A stretch of DNA of 64,000 nt. Origin: Chryseobacterium sp. JV274 (GTDB lineage Bacteria; Bacteroidota; Bacteroidia; Flavobacteriales; Weeksellaceae). Position 1 is the first letter of the stretch. Each line of letters starts with the position of its first letter. Shown here piece after piece: positions 18,641 through 26,178 of the stretch. The position numbers were made by a program, and so were the translations under genes. The notes beneath the pieces are model-generated. The model saw nothing but the letters and a program-made list of their open reading frames with translations, did no database searches and was not told where the DNA came from. The stretch spans positions 4,051,001 through 4,115,000 of the forward strand of contig NZ_LR824569.1 of assembly GCF_903969135.1 (NCBI RefSeq), read 5' to 3'.

Positions 18641-19102
18641 TTATTTTGCCTTTTTTGAGTAAGATGCTTCATCTATCCACCTGTCTCTGGTATTGACATC
18701 GATGAGATATAGAATATTATCCTGCTGAGTCAACAATAACGTTTTCGTAACAGGCATTGGGATTTTTTTATTTTCAAGCATATCTGCTCTTAAAGAAATA
18801 ATATTTTTTTTCCTGATGATATCGCCGGTGAAAACATTAGAACTGCTTTCTCCTGTAGCTTTATCATCGAAAACTTCTACATAAGTGGCATTGTTCCCTT
18901 TGATAATAATAAAGTCCCGTTCCGTATGATCAGCCTCATCTTTAATAAAAACGAATTTTTTGTTATCAATATTTACATTTTCAAGATGCTGATTGATGCC
19001 TTTTCTTTGTTCAAGTCGGTTAAGGATTTCATTCAAAGAACCGTATTGTGCTTTAAGCCCTAAAGTTCCTAAAAGGGAAATCCCGATTAAAAGTTTTCTC
19101 AT
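18641..19102 (-). CDS. Small exported protein of unknown function
   Basis: A 153-residue protein from ATG at 19102. A longer in-frame start at 19150 is possible, but MRKLLIGISLLGTLGLKAQ at 19102 is a clean signal peptide, so I choose it. The mature part has no Cys and no domain I recognise; it looks beta-rich (FVFIKDEADHTERDFIIIKG ... ATYVEVFDD). It sits between hppD and fahA in the same direction and may simply be co-transcribed. Confidence 0.7.
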   Translation of the reverse strand: MRKLLIGISLLGTLGLKAQYGSLNEILNRLEQRKGINQHLENVNIDNKKFVFIKDEADHTERDFIIIKGNNATYVEVFDDKATGESSSNVFTGDIIRKKNIISLRADMLENKKIPMPVTKTLLLTQQDNILYLIDVNTRDRWIDEASYSKKAK

Positions 19103-19172
19103 ATACTGTGTTTTATAAAAAAGTTTTGCCAGAATACTGAATCCTGACAAAACCTATATTTTTAATGTAAAG

Positions 19173-20303
19173 TTAAAGATTACCTCTTCTTTCCTGCTCT
19201 CTTTCTAATGCTTCGAATAAAGCTTTGAAATTTCCGGCACCAAAACTCTGTGCACCGTGTCTTTCAATAATTTCGAAGAATAGAGTAGGACGGTCTTCTA
19301 CAGGCTTGGTAAAGATCTGCAATAAGTACCCTTCTTCATCATGATCAATAAGTATACCTAAATCCTGAAGTTTTTTAAGATCTTCATCAATATGACCTAC
19401 TCTTTCAGGAACCATATCGTAATAAGCTTCCGGTGGAGCAGAAAGAAACTCTACACCACGTTTTTTCAATTCAGTTACGGTATGGATGATATCTTTCGTA
19501 GCAACCGCGATGTGCTGTACGCCTTCTCCTTCGTAGAAATCAAGATATTCTTCTACCTGAGATTTCTTTTTACCCTCTGCAGGTTCGTTGATAGGGAATT
19601 TTGCAAATCCATTTCCGTTGGACATTACTTTAGACATCAATGCAGAATATTCTGTATTGATCTGCTTGTCGTCAAAAGAAAGAATGTTTACAAATCCCAT
19701 TACCTTTTCATACCATTCTACTGTTGGGATCATTCTGTTCCAGTCAACATTTCCTACGCAGTGGTCTACATACAATAAACCTGCTTCTTCAGGCTTATAG
19801 TTACTTTCCCACTTTTCATATCCAGGCATGAAAGCTCCGTTGTAATTTTTTCTTTCTACAAACATGTGAACGGTTTCTCCATACGTGTAGATACCGGACA
19901 TTCTTACCTCACCATGCTCATCAGTTAAAGTTACAGGCTCTAAATAAGGTTTACCACCTCTTTTAGTTGTTTCTTCGAAAGCTGCATAAGCGTCGTCTAC
20001 CCAAAGTGCCAAAATTTTTACTCCGTCACCATGTTTTTTTACGTGTTCGCTGATAAGAGAGTCAGACTTAAGTCCTGTTGTTAGTACCAATCTGATTTTT
20101 CCTTGTTGAAGCACATAAGATGCACGGTCTCTTACTCCTGTTTCAGGACCCGCATAAGCTACAGACTGAAAACCGAAAGCGGTTTTGTAATAATGGGCAG
20201 CCTGTTTTGCATTTCCTACATAAAACTCAATGTAATCTGTACCGTTGATCGGTAAGAAATTTTCTGCTTGAGCTATTTTCTCGGCAAATGTAAGTGTTGA
20301 CAT
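19173..20303 (-). CDS. hppD: 4-hydroxyphenylpyruvate dioxygenase
   Basis: A 376-residue Fe(II) dioxygenase converting 4-hydroxyphenylpyruvate to homogentisate. Two vicinal-oxygen-chelate halves are visible. The iron ligands lie in the C-terminal half: His in VDHCVGNV, His in VQHIAVAT and Glu in LFFEIIERHG. The C-terminal FGAGNFKALFEALEREQ helix closes the active site in the family. Length is typical. It is the first gene of the leftward tyrosine-degradation run. Confidence 0.96.
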   Translation of the reverse strand: MSTLTFAEKIAQAENFLPINGTDYIEFYVGNAKQAAHYYKTAFGFQSVAYAGPETGVRDRASYVLQQGKIRLVLTTGLKSDSLISEHVKKHGDGVKILALWVDDAYAAFEETTKRGGKPYLEPVTLTDEHGEVRMSGIYTYGETVHMFVERKNYNGAFMPGYEKWESNYKPEEAGLLYVDHCVGNVDWNRMIPTVEWYEKVMGFVNILSFDDKQINTEYSALMSKVMSNGNGFAKFPINEPAEGKKKSQVEEYLDFYEGEGVQHIAVATKDIIHTVTELKKRGVEFLSAPPEAYYDMVPERVGHIDEDLKKLQDLGILIDHDEEGYLLQIFTKPVEDRPTLFFEIIERHGAQSFGAGNFKALFEALEREQERRGNL

Positions 20304-20506
20304 ATTTTCTCTTTTACTTTTATTTTATTGGTATGCAAATTACAAAAAACTTAGACATTGCGAAAATATTCCCTTGGATTCATTGAATATATTTAACATA
20401 AAGTTAAAGAAGAGTTTACTTAAGTATATTTAAGTTTCTTACGTTTGAAATCGGCTACTTACATTTGTAATACAAAAGACAAGTGAAAAAAATATTTCGA
20501 AACATG

Positions 20507-20536
20507 AAAGCCGTAGAGATTCTCTACGGCTTTCTT
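20507..20536. terminator. Strong stem-loop terminator
   Basis: GAAAGCCGTAGAGA and TCTCTACGGCTTTC pair perfectly and are flanked by A/T-rich sequence. It lies just after the stop of the leftward gene at 20538-21329 and upstream of hppD, insulating the two. Confidence 0.8.
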
Positions 20537-20537
20537 T

Positions 20538-21329
20538 TTATATTGTTTCAATCTTTCTGTTTAGCATTCCGGCATCAGGATTATAATTATCCCATATCTT
20601 CCAGGTATTATTTATCTTCCGGATGAAGTAGATCTGGGTACTCAGCTGGTTGACAAAATGCTCTTCTCCCGTTTCTCCCACTTTGAAAAGAAGGTTCCAG
20701 AATTCCTGAGACTCCAGTATTTTTTTGTCCGGCTCATCTGTAACGATGTGAATATCAAAAACTTCATAATTGGACCGGTTGTTTTTAGTAACCAGATGAA
20801 AATCCTTATCACACAGTTCTTTACTGAATTGTGACGCTCTTTCCAGAAACGGGGAATCATCAAATACTAGATCTTTTAACAGTTCAGTATTGTGAATGGG
20901 AAACAGCTTGTAAAATTCAAAAGCAGCAGCACAGTAATCATAAACCATCTGCGTAAGATTTGACCGGTTATCAGATTCCTCATGATCCTGTTTCTTATGT
21001 CTTACAGATAGTATATAATCATTAAGGTCTTTGTAGCCTAAGAAAATACAGATTTTATCTAATGTTTTAAGAAACCTGAGATCATTATGGGTTTTATCCT
21101 GGTAATCATTTTCAAAAAAACGCTGAAGGGTAACATGTGAAATGGTATTTCCAATTTCAAATTTTTTTCCCCCCTTCAGTTCTTCAGCCTCAGAGAGTTC
21201 ATCTTTAATAATTTCGGAAAGAATAATATAATGGCTTCTCTTCCATTCATTCACATTCCCCAAAACAGAATTCCTTACTTTAGAATGCTTTACAACTTCT
21301 TCTCGTATCGAATTATATATAGTTTTCAA
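20538..21329 (-). CDS. Protein of unknown function with conserved N-terminal module
   Basis: A 263-residue soluble protein. The N-terminal about 110 residues contain GNTISHVTLQRFFENDYQ and FLKTLDKICIFLGYKDLNDY. I read this as a helical regulatory module, possibly DNA-binding-like, seen at the start of diverse Flavobacteriia proteins. After a charged linker (HKKQDHEESDNRS), the C-terminal half looks like an NTF2-type alpha/beta fold (STQIYFIRKINNTWKIWDNY). I cannot name a function. Confidence 0.6.
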   Translation of the reverse strand: MKTIYNSIREEVVKHSKVRNSVLGNVNEWKRSHYIILSEIIKDELSEAEELKGGKKFEIGNTISHVTLQRFFENDYQDKTHNDLRFLKTLDKICIFLGYKDLNDYILSVRHKKQDHEESDNRSNLTQMVYDYCAAAFEFYKLFPIHNTELLKDLVFDDSPFLERASQFSKELCDKDFHLVTKNNRSNYEVFDIHIVTDEPDKKILESQEFWNLLFKVGETGEEHFVNQLSTQIYFIRKINNTWKIWDNYNPDAGMLNRKIETI

Positions 21330-21469
21330 TTTCCTTGTTTTTGAGTGAGTTTTATCAAAAATACTGCCAAAAGATTAGCGCTTTTTTATGATTCTGCAGA
21401 TGTGGTTTCAAAATATGTTTTGAGATTTTAAATAAAAAAAACAATTTGGAAATCCTTTTTATTTGATTA

Positions 21470-22744
21470 TCAGTGTTTAAATCTATCAAAGGCTGCTCTC
21501 TCCAGCATTTCTCTATCGTCCGGATGGGCAATGCTGATGAGTTCCTGTGCTCTCTGGCGAAGGTTTTTCCCATACAGGTAAGCCGTTCCGTATTCAGTAA
21601 CAACGTAATGGATATGTCCTCTTGTGGTTACTACACCAGCTCCTTGTTTAAGAAAAGGAACGATTCTGGAAATTCCTTTTTTCGTTCTAGCGGTAATGGC
21701 TATGATAGGTTTTCCGTCATCACTTAATGCGGCACCGCGCATAAAGTCCATTTGTCCTCCAATTCCACTGTATTGCATTGTTCCGATAGAATCGGCGCAT
21801 ACCTGTCCCGTCAGATCTATTTCAATGGCGGAATTGATGGCAACCATTTTTTTGTTTCTCATGATATTGATCGGAAAGTTTACTTCGCTTACATCTCTGA
21901 AAGCAAATACAGTATTGTCATCTACATAATCATACAGTTTTCTGGTTCCGAAGCAAAAGCTTGTAATGGTTTTATTATCGTTGTATCCTTTATATTTATT
22001 GTTGATCACATCATCCTGAATCAAGTCAATAACACCATCACTCAGCATTTCGGTATGAATTCCCAGATCTTTATGGTTGGTAAGGCATTTCAAAACAGCA
22101 TCAGGAATGGTTCCTATACCCATCTGAAGGGTAGATCTGTCTTCAATGAGTTCAGCCACATTTTTTCCGACAAGCATTTCTTCAGGACCTACTTTTGAAC
22201 CATAATCTACGGTTGGAAGTTCCTCTTCATGCCAAACCAGTTTATGAATTCTGCTGATGTGGATCATCCCGTCTCCGTGGGTTCTTGGCATCCTGGGATT
22301 GACAATAGCAACAATGATTTTTGCGGTATCTACAGCCGCTCTTGCAATATCTACAGAAGTTCCCAGCGTACAGAAACCATGTCTGTCCGGAGGAGAAACC
22401 GTAACAATGGCTACATCAAGAGGCAGAATATTTTTTCTGAATAAAATAGGAATTTCACTTAGAAAGACAGGCACAAAGTCTCCTCTGTCAGAATTTACGG
22501 CATCACGCACAGGAGTGGAAACAAATAACGAATTGATGAAAAAACTGTCTTTGTATTCCGGTTTTGCAATTTCCACATTTCCTTGCTGGGTAATGGAGAC
22601 CATTTCTACATTTTGTAGCCGGCCAGCCTGTCTTGCCAGCTCATCAATCAGGTAATTGGGAGTACATGCACTGCCGTGAAAAAATACCCGGTTTCCACTT
22701 TTTATCGTATATATTGCTTCTTCTGCACTGATGTAATTATTCAT
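21470..22744 (-). CDS. Acetyl-CoA hydrolase/transferase family protein (4-hydroxybutyrate CoA-transferase-like)
   Basis: From ATG at 22744 the protein is 424 residues; an upstream in-frame extension to 22936 is hydrophobic, unrelated to the family, and rejected. Features are ISAEEAIYTIKSGNRVFFHG, GIGTIPDAVL, the LGIHTEMLSDG block holding the probable catalytic Glu, and the late GAGVVTTRGHIHYVVTEYGTA segment of CoA-transferase family I. The enzyme moves CoA between short acids. It neighbours a second, longer CoA-transferase and the tyrosine-degradation genes, whose acetoacetate product could be a substrate (inference). Confidence 0.88.
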   Translation of the reverse strand: MNNYISAEEAIYTIKSGNRVFFHGSACTPNYLIDELARQAGRLQNVEMVSITQQGNVEIAKPEYKDSFFINSLFVSTPVRDAVNSDRGDFVPVFLSEIPILFRKNILPLDVAIVTVSPPDRHGFCTLGTSVDIARAAVDTAKIIVAIVNPRMPRTHGDGMIHISRIHKLVWHEEELPTVDYGSKVGPEEMLVGKNVAELIEDRSTLQMGIGTIPDAVLKCLTNHKDLGIHTEMLSDGVIDLIQDDVINNKYKGYNDNKTITSFCFGTRKLYDYVDDNTVFAFRDVSEVNFPINIMRNKKMVAINSAIEIDLTGQVCADSIGTMQYSGIGGQMDFMRGAALSDDGKPIIAITARTKKGISRIVPFLKQGAGVVTTRGHIHYVVTEYGTAYLYGKNLRQRAQELISIAHPDDREMLERAAFDRFKH

Positions 22745-22974
22745 ATTTAATCTTTTTTCAAAGGAGGTTGAGAGCATTATGAGAGCATTATTTATTACAT
22801 AAAACACTTCTATTCTTTCAAAGATAACCTTTATAATTTTATATTCATATAAATAGTTTAAGGATATTGCACAGACTTTTGTCATATAAATAAACCAGAT
22901 GCAATTTAAAAGATAAAGGACCAAATGCATTGGCATTCAGTCCTTTTATATCATTTATTATTTTGTTTAAAATC

Positions 22975-24486
22975 TTAATTGGCAGTTTCAACAGCTGTTT
23001 TCTGTTTCATACTTCCGGTTTCAGAGAATCGCAGATGCCAACTGAATGATTCTTCCAACAAATGAGGGGTGTGTCCGCCTCTTTCACATGCTCTGTCGAA
23101 ATAGGATTGCAGTTCTTCTTTATATTCCGGATGAACACAATTGTCTATGATTTTCTGTGCTCTTTCTCTCGGTGCTAATCCTCTTAAGTCAGCTAATCCC
23201 ACATCTGTTACCAGAATATCTACATCATGTTCTGTATGATCCGTATGAGAGACCATCGGAAGAACGTGAGAAATATTATTGCCTTTTGAAGCAGCCTGAG
23301 TCACGAAAATACTTAAATAGGCATTTCTTGCAAAGTCTCCGGAACCTCCGATTCCATTCATGATTTTTGTTCCTCCGATATGGGTAGAGTTTACGTTTCC
23401 ATAGATATCAAACTCAATAGCAGTGTTGATAGCAATTACTCCCAATCTTCTGATCAGTCCGGGAGTATTGGAAATATTCTGAGGTCTTAAAACGAATTTG
23501 TCTTTATATTTTGACAGGTTTCCTAACACTCTTTCATAGCATTCCTGAGAAACAGTAATGGATGATGCTGAAGCAAAACTCAATTTCCCGGAATCTATCA
23601 GATCAAATGTACTGTCCTGAAGCACTTCGGAAAACATGGTCAGGTCATAAAAATTACTGTCTTTGAATCCTGTAAGAACGGCATTCGCTACTTTACCGAT
23701 ACCTGCCTGAAGAGGAAGTAATCTGTCTGTAAGGCGTCCCAAAAGAACTTCATTTTCAAAAAAAGCAAGAAGATGTTTGGCGATAGCTGTTGTCTTTTCA
23801 TCCGGCTCCGCAATATCTGCCGGACTGTCTTTACGATTGGTAAACACAATGGCTTCAATTTTTTCAGGATCAACAGGAATACTTTTTCTCCCGATTTTGT
23901 TCCATGGAGCGACAATAGGAATAACATTTCTGTAAGGATAATCTTCTGCCTGGTAGATGTCATGAATTCCATAAACTTCTTCCGGAACTTCCGTATTGAT
24001 TTCAATGATGACTTTTTTAGCCAAAGCAGCAAAAGTCACGGAATTACCTACAGAAGTTGTAGGAACAATACTTCCGTCTCTTTCTATATAAGCCGCTTCA
24101 ATAATGGCTACATCTATGCTCTGAAGATTTTTGGTGTGAAGAAGTTCAGCACTTTCACTCAAATGCTGATCGATGAAGAGAATTTCACCGTTGTTTATTT
24201 TGTTTCTTAAGACAGGATCTACCTGGAAAGGCATTCTTTTCTTTAGCACATTGGCTTCTGCCAGTTTTCCGTCAGTACCGTGGCCTAGTGAAGCTCCGGT
24301 CATCAAAGTGACTTTAAAGTCTTCTGTTTTTCCTCGTTCTGCCAGTGCAGGCAAAATTGCTTTGCTGTCACCTGCTTTTGTAAAGCCGCTGGACCCAATG
24401 GTCATGCCGTCTTTAATAATTTTTACAGCATTTTCTGCCGTGGTTACTTTTTGGTGTAGACTTTCTAATCTGATTCTTTCTAACAT
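22975..24486 (-). CDS. Acetyl-CoA hydrolase / succinyl-CoA:acetate CoA-transferase-like
   Basis: A 503-residue CoA-transferase of the AarC/Cat1/YgfH type. Visible are TIGSSGFTKAGDSKAILPAL, LPLQAGIGKVANAVLTG, the MFSEVLQDSTFDLID block with the candidate catalytic Glu, and GIGGSGDFARNAYLSIF near the C-terminus. Length matches succinyl-CoA:acetate transferases (about 500). A 230-bp gap separates it from the next CoA-transferase, so each may have its own promoter. Physiological role: acetate or acetoacetate activation with succinyl-CoA, or acetyl-CoA salvage. Confidence 0.9.
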   Translation of the reverse strand: MLERIRLESLHQKVTTAENAVKIIKDGMTIGSSGFTKAGDSKAILPALAERGKTEDFKVTLMTGASLGHGTDGKLAEANVLKKRMPFQVDPVLRNKINNGEILFIDQHLSESAELLHTKNLQSIDVAIIEAAYIERDGSIVPTTSVGNSVTFAALAKKVIIEINTEVPEEVYGIHDIYQAEDYPYRNVIPIVAPWNKIGRKSIPVDPEKIEAIVFTNRKDSPADIAEPDEKTTAIAKHLLAFFENEVLLGRLTDRLLPLQAGIGKVANAVLTGFKDSNFYDLTMFSEVLQDSTFDLIDSGKLSFASASSITVSQECYERVLGNLSKYKDKFVLRPQNISNTPGLIRRLGVIAINTAIEFDIYGNVNSTHIGGTKIMNGIGGSGDFARNAYLSIFVTQAASKGNNISHVLPMVSHTDHTEHDVDILVTDVGLADLRGLAPRERAQKIIDNCVHPEYKEELQSYFDRACERGGHTPHLLEESFSWHLRFSETGSMKQKTAVETAN

Positions 24487-24581
24487 GTAATATTGATTTT
24501 GTTTTAAACCACCATTACTTAGGATGCGTCATGAAAAATAATGATGGCTAATATGTTAACCATACCTCACAAATTTACGAA

Positions 24582-24618
24582 AAAAGACGCTTTAAATAAA
24601 GGATTTAAAGCGTCTTTT
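24582..24618. terminator. Terminator
   Basis: AAAAGACGCTTTAAA and TTTAAAGCGTCTTTT form a perfect 15-bp stem with a seven-base loop. Leftward transcripts from hmgA would end here. A CAAATTTA (reverse TAAATTTG) -7-like box for the following CoA-transferase is at 24570-24577, but no good -33 element is seen. Confidence 0.8.
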
Positions 24619-24693
24619 GTATGTATTCAGTAATACTTTTTGATATGAACCTGATAGACTTTTTTACTGTTGAATAAATCTATTAGAATTTTT

Positions 24694-24865
24694 AACCACA
24701 AAAGTCACAAAAGTTTATTTTTGAGTATTTTAGATCACTGATAAAGGTAATAAGAATGTTACATAAAGTATACATCAGAAGAAAATCTTCGATTTTCAAA
24801 ACTTTAGTGTTCTTTATAAACACTAAAGATTCACTTATAACCTTTAGTGTTTAGATTTTGTGGTT
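24694..24865. repeat. MITE-like intergenic element (family R1)
   Basis: A 172-bp non-coding element with perfect 10-bp terminal inverted repeats (AACCACAAAA at 24694 and TTTTGTGGTT ending at 24865). Inside, CTTTAGTGTT and AACACTAAAG form a perfect 10-bp hairpin. The end motif ACCACAAAAGTCACAAAAG and the internal GATTTTCAAAACTT.AGTGTTCTT recur at 39207-39316. This accounts for most of the 416-bp gap between hmgA and the CoA-transferase gene. Confidence 0.75.
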
Positions 24866-24902
24866 GATAGTAAAATTTAAAGCTGTTATAATTTTTATTG
24901 TT

Positions 24903-26054
24903 TTATTCTAACCATGAAGTTTTATAAGAAGGATCTTCTACTTTTAAAGCTTCTTCGGTAATTTTTAAAGGACGGAACGGATCTACCATTACCGCATATT
25001 CCTCTGTGAATTTTTTACCGATACTTCTTTCCATCGCACCTGGGTGAGGTCCGTGTACAATTCCTCCCGGGTGAAGGGTAAAGTCCATCAGATCAATGTG
25101 ATTACGGCTCATAAAGTCACCTTCTGTATAGAACAATACCTCATCAGAATCAATATTGGAATGATTGTAAGGTGCCGGAATAGCCTGTGGATGGTAATCA
25201 TACATTCTTGCACAGAATGAACACACTACGAAATTGTGTCCCTCAAAATTCTGGTGAACCGGTGGCGGTTGGTGAATTCTTCCGGTAATAGGCTCGAAGT
25301 TTTTAATATTGAATTTATAAGGATAAAAATATCCGTCCCAGCCTACTACATCAAACGGGTGTGTTGCGTAGATGAAATCTGTAATCTGGTTTTCTTTTTT
25401 TACTTTAATCAGGAATTCTCCTTTCTCGTCAATAGGTTCTTTGAAAGCAGGAGCAATCATATCTCTTTCGCAGAATGGAGAATGTTCCAAAAGCTGTCCG
25501 AATTCATTTCTGTATCTTTTCGGAGTATAAATAGGAGAGTGGCTCTCCAATACAAAAAATACAGTATCATCAGACTTCAGCTCTACCTGATAGATCGTTC
25601 CTCTCGGAATAATAAGATAATCTCCGGTAACGAATTCAAGATCTCCCACAAAAGTTTTTAAAATTCCGGTTCCCTGATGAACATATAAAAGTTCATCACA
25701 TTCCGCATTTTTGTAGAAATAATCCATCGATTTTCTTGGCTTAGCCAATCCCATCTTCAGATCATTGTTCATTAAAAGGATTTTTCGGCTGTCCATAAAA
25801 TCGTCTTCAGGAGTGACATTCATTCCCTTAAACATTCTCGGAGCGATGTTTTTTTCCACGGCAATTTTTGGAGTGACATCTTTCGGCTCACCGATAGATT
25901 TGATCTGTGTAGGACGGTGGATATGATATAACAGAGAAGAAATACCATGAAAGCCTTCTGTACCAAAGAGCTGTTCATAGTAAAATTTATCTTCCGGTGA
26001 CTTAAAGATCGTATGTCTTTTTGGTGGGATATTTCCCGCTAGATGATATCTCAT
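24903..26054 (-). CDS. hmgA: Homogentisate 1,2-dioxygenase
   Basis: A 383-residue cupin-fold iron dioxygenase opening homogentisate to maleylacetoacetate. Motifs are VHQNFEGHNFVVCSFCARMYDYHP, HSNIDSDEVLFYTEGDFMSR and HPGGIVHGPHPGAMERSIG, carrying the conserved His/Glu iron ligands. It is shorter than proteobacterial and human enzymes (about 430-445), with a reduced N-terminal domain. It is separated from hppD/fahA by the CoA-transferase genes and has its own promoter. Confidence 0.94.
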   Translation of the reverse strand: MRYHLAGNIPPKRHTIFKSPEDKFYYEQLFGTEGFHGISSLLYHIHRPTQIKSIGEPKDVTPKIAVEKNIAPRMFKGMNVTPEDDFMDSRKILLMNNDLKMGLAKPRKSMDYFYKNAECDELLYVHQGTGILKTFVGDLEFVTGDYLIIPRGTIYQVELKSDDTVFFVLESHSPIYTPKRYRNEFGQLLEHSPFCERDMIAPAFKEPIDEKGEFLIKVKKENQITDFIYATHPFDVVGWDGYFYPYKFNIKNFEPITGRIHQPPPVHQNFEGHNFVVCSFCARMYDYHPQAIPAPYNHSNIDSDEVLFYTEGDFMSRNHIDLMDFTLHPGGIVHGPHPGAMERSIGKKFTEEYAVMVDPFRPLKITEEALKVEDPSYKTSWLE

Positions 26055-26076
26055 TTTACTTTCTTATGTAGTTTCT

Positions 26077-26108
26077 CAAATTTAATCATTTTTCATGAAT
26101 TGTCTCAA
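26077..26108 (-). promoter_or_regulatory. hmgA promoter
   Basis: On the minus strand, TTG (CAA at 26106-26108), 21 bases, then TAAATTTG (26084-26077). The -7 box ends about 22 bp before the hmgA start codon. Confidence 0.55.
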
Positions 26109-26131
26109 CCTATTATTTTTCTTCAAGAGTT

Positions 26132-26160
26132 TTGTATTTAAAAAATAATTGTTAGATTTG
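26132..26160 (+). promoter_or_regulatory. Promoter of the receptor-thioredoxin pair
   Basis: TTG at 26132-26134, 18 bases, then TAGATTTG at 26153-26160. The -7 box lies inside the palindrome at 26147-26170. Confidence 0.7.
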
Positions 26161-26170
26161 TCTAACAATT
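26147..26170. promoter_or_regulatory. Perfect palindromic operator over the -7 box
   Basis: The 10-base arm AATTGTTAGA and its exact reverse complement are separated by the TTTG of the -7 box. A repressor bound here would block RNA polymerase directly. The arm is loosely similar to DtxR/MntR-type boxes, but the regulator is unknown and not in the immediate neighbourhood. Confidence 0.7.
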
Positions 26171-26178
26171 TTAATTTC

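Noticed and set aside
21752..22198. 148-codon frame antisense to the CoA-transferase
   Set aside because: Antisense shadow of a conserved enzyme; no recognisable domain.
22745..22936. N-terminal extension of the CoA-transferase
   Set aside because: The 64 extra residues are hydrophobic and unlike the family; ATG 22744 gives the normal N-terminus.
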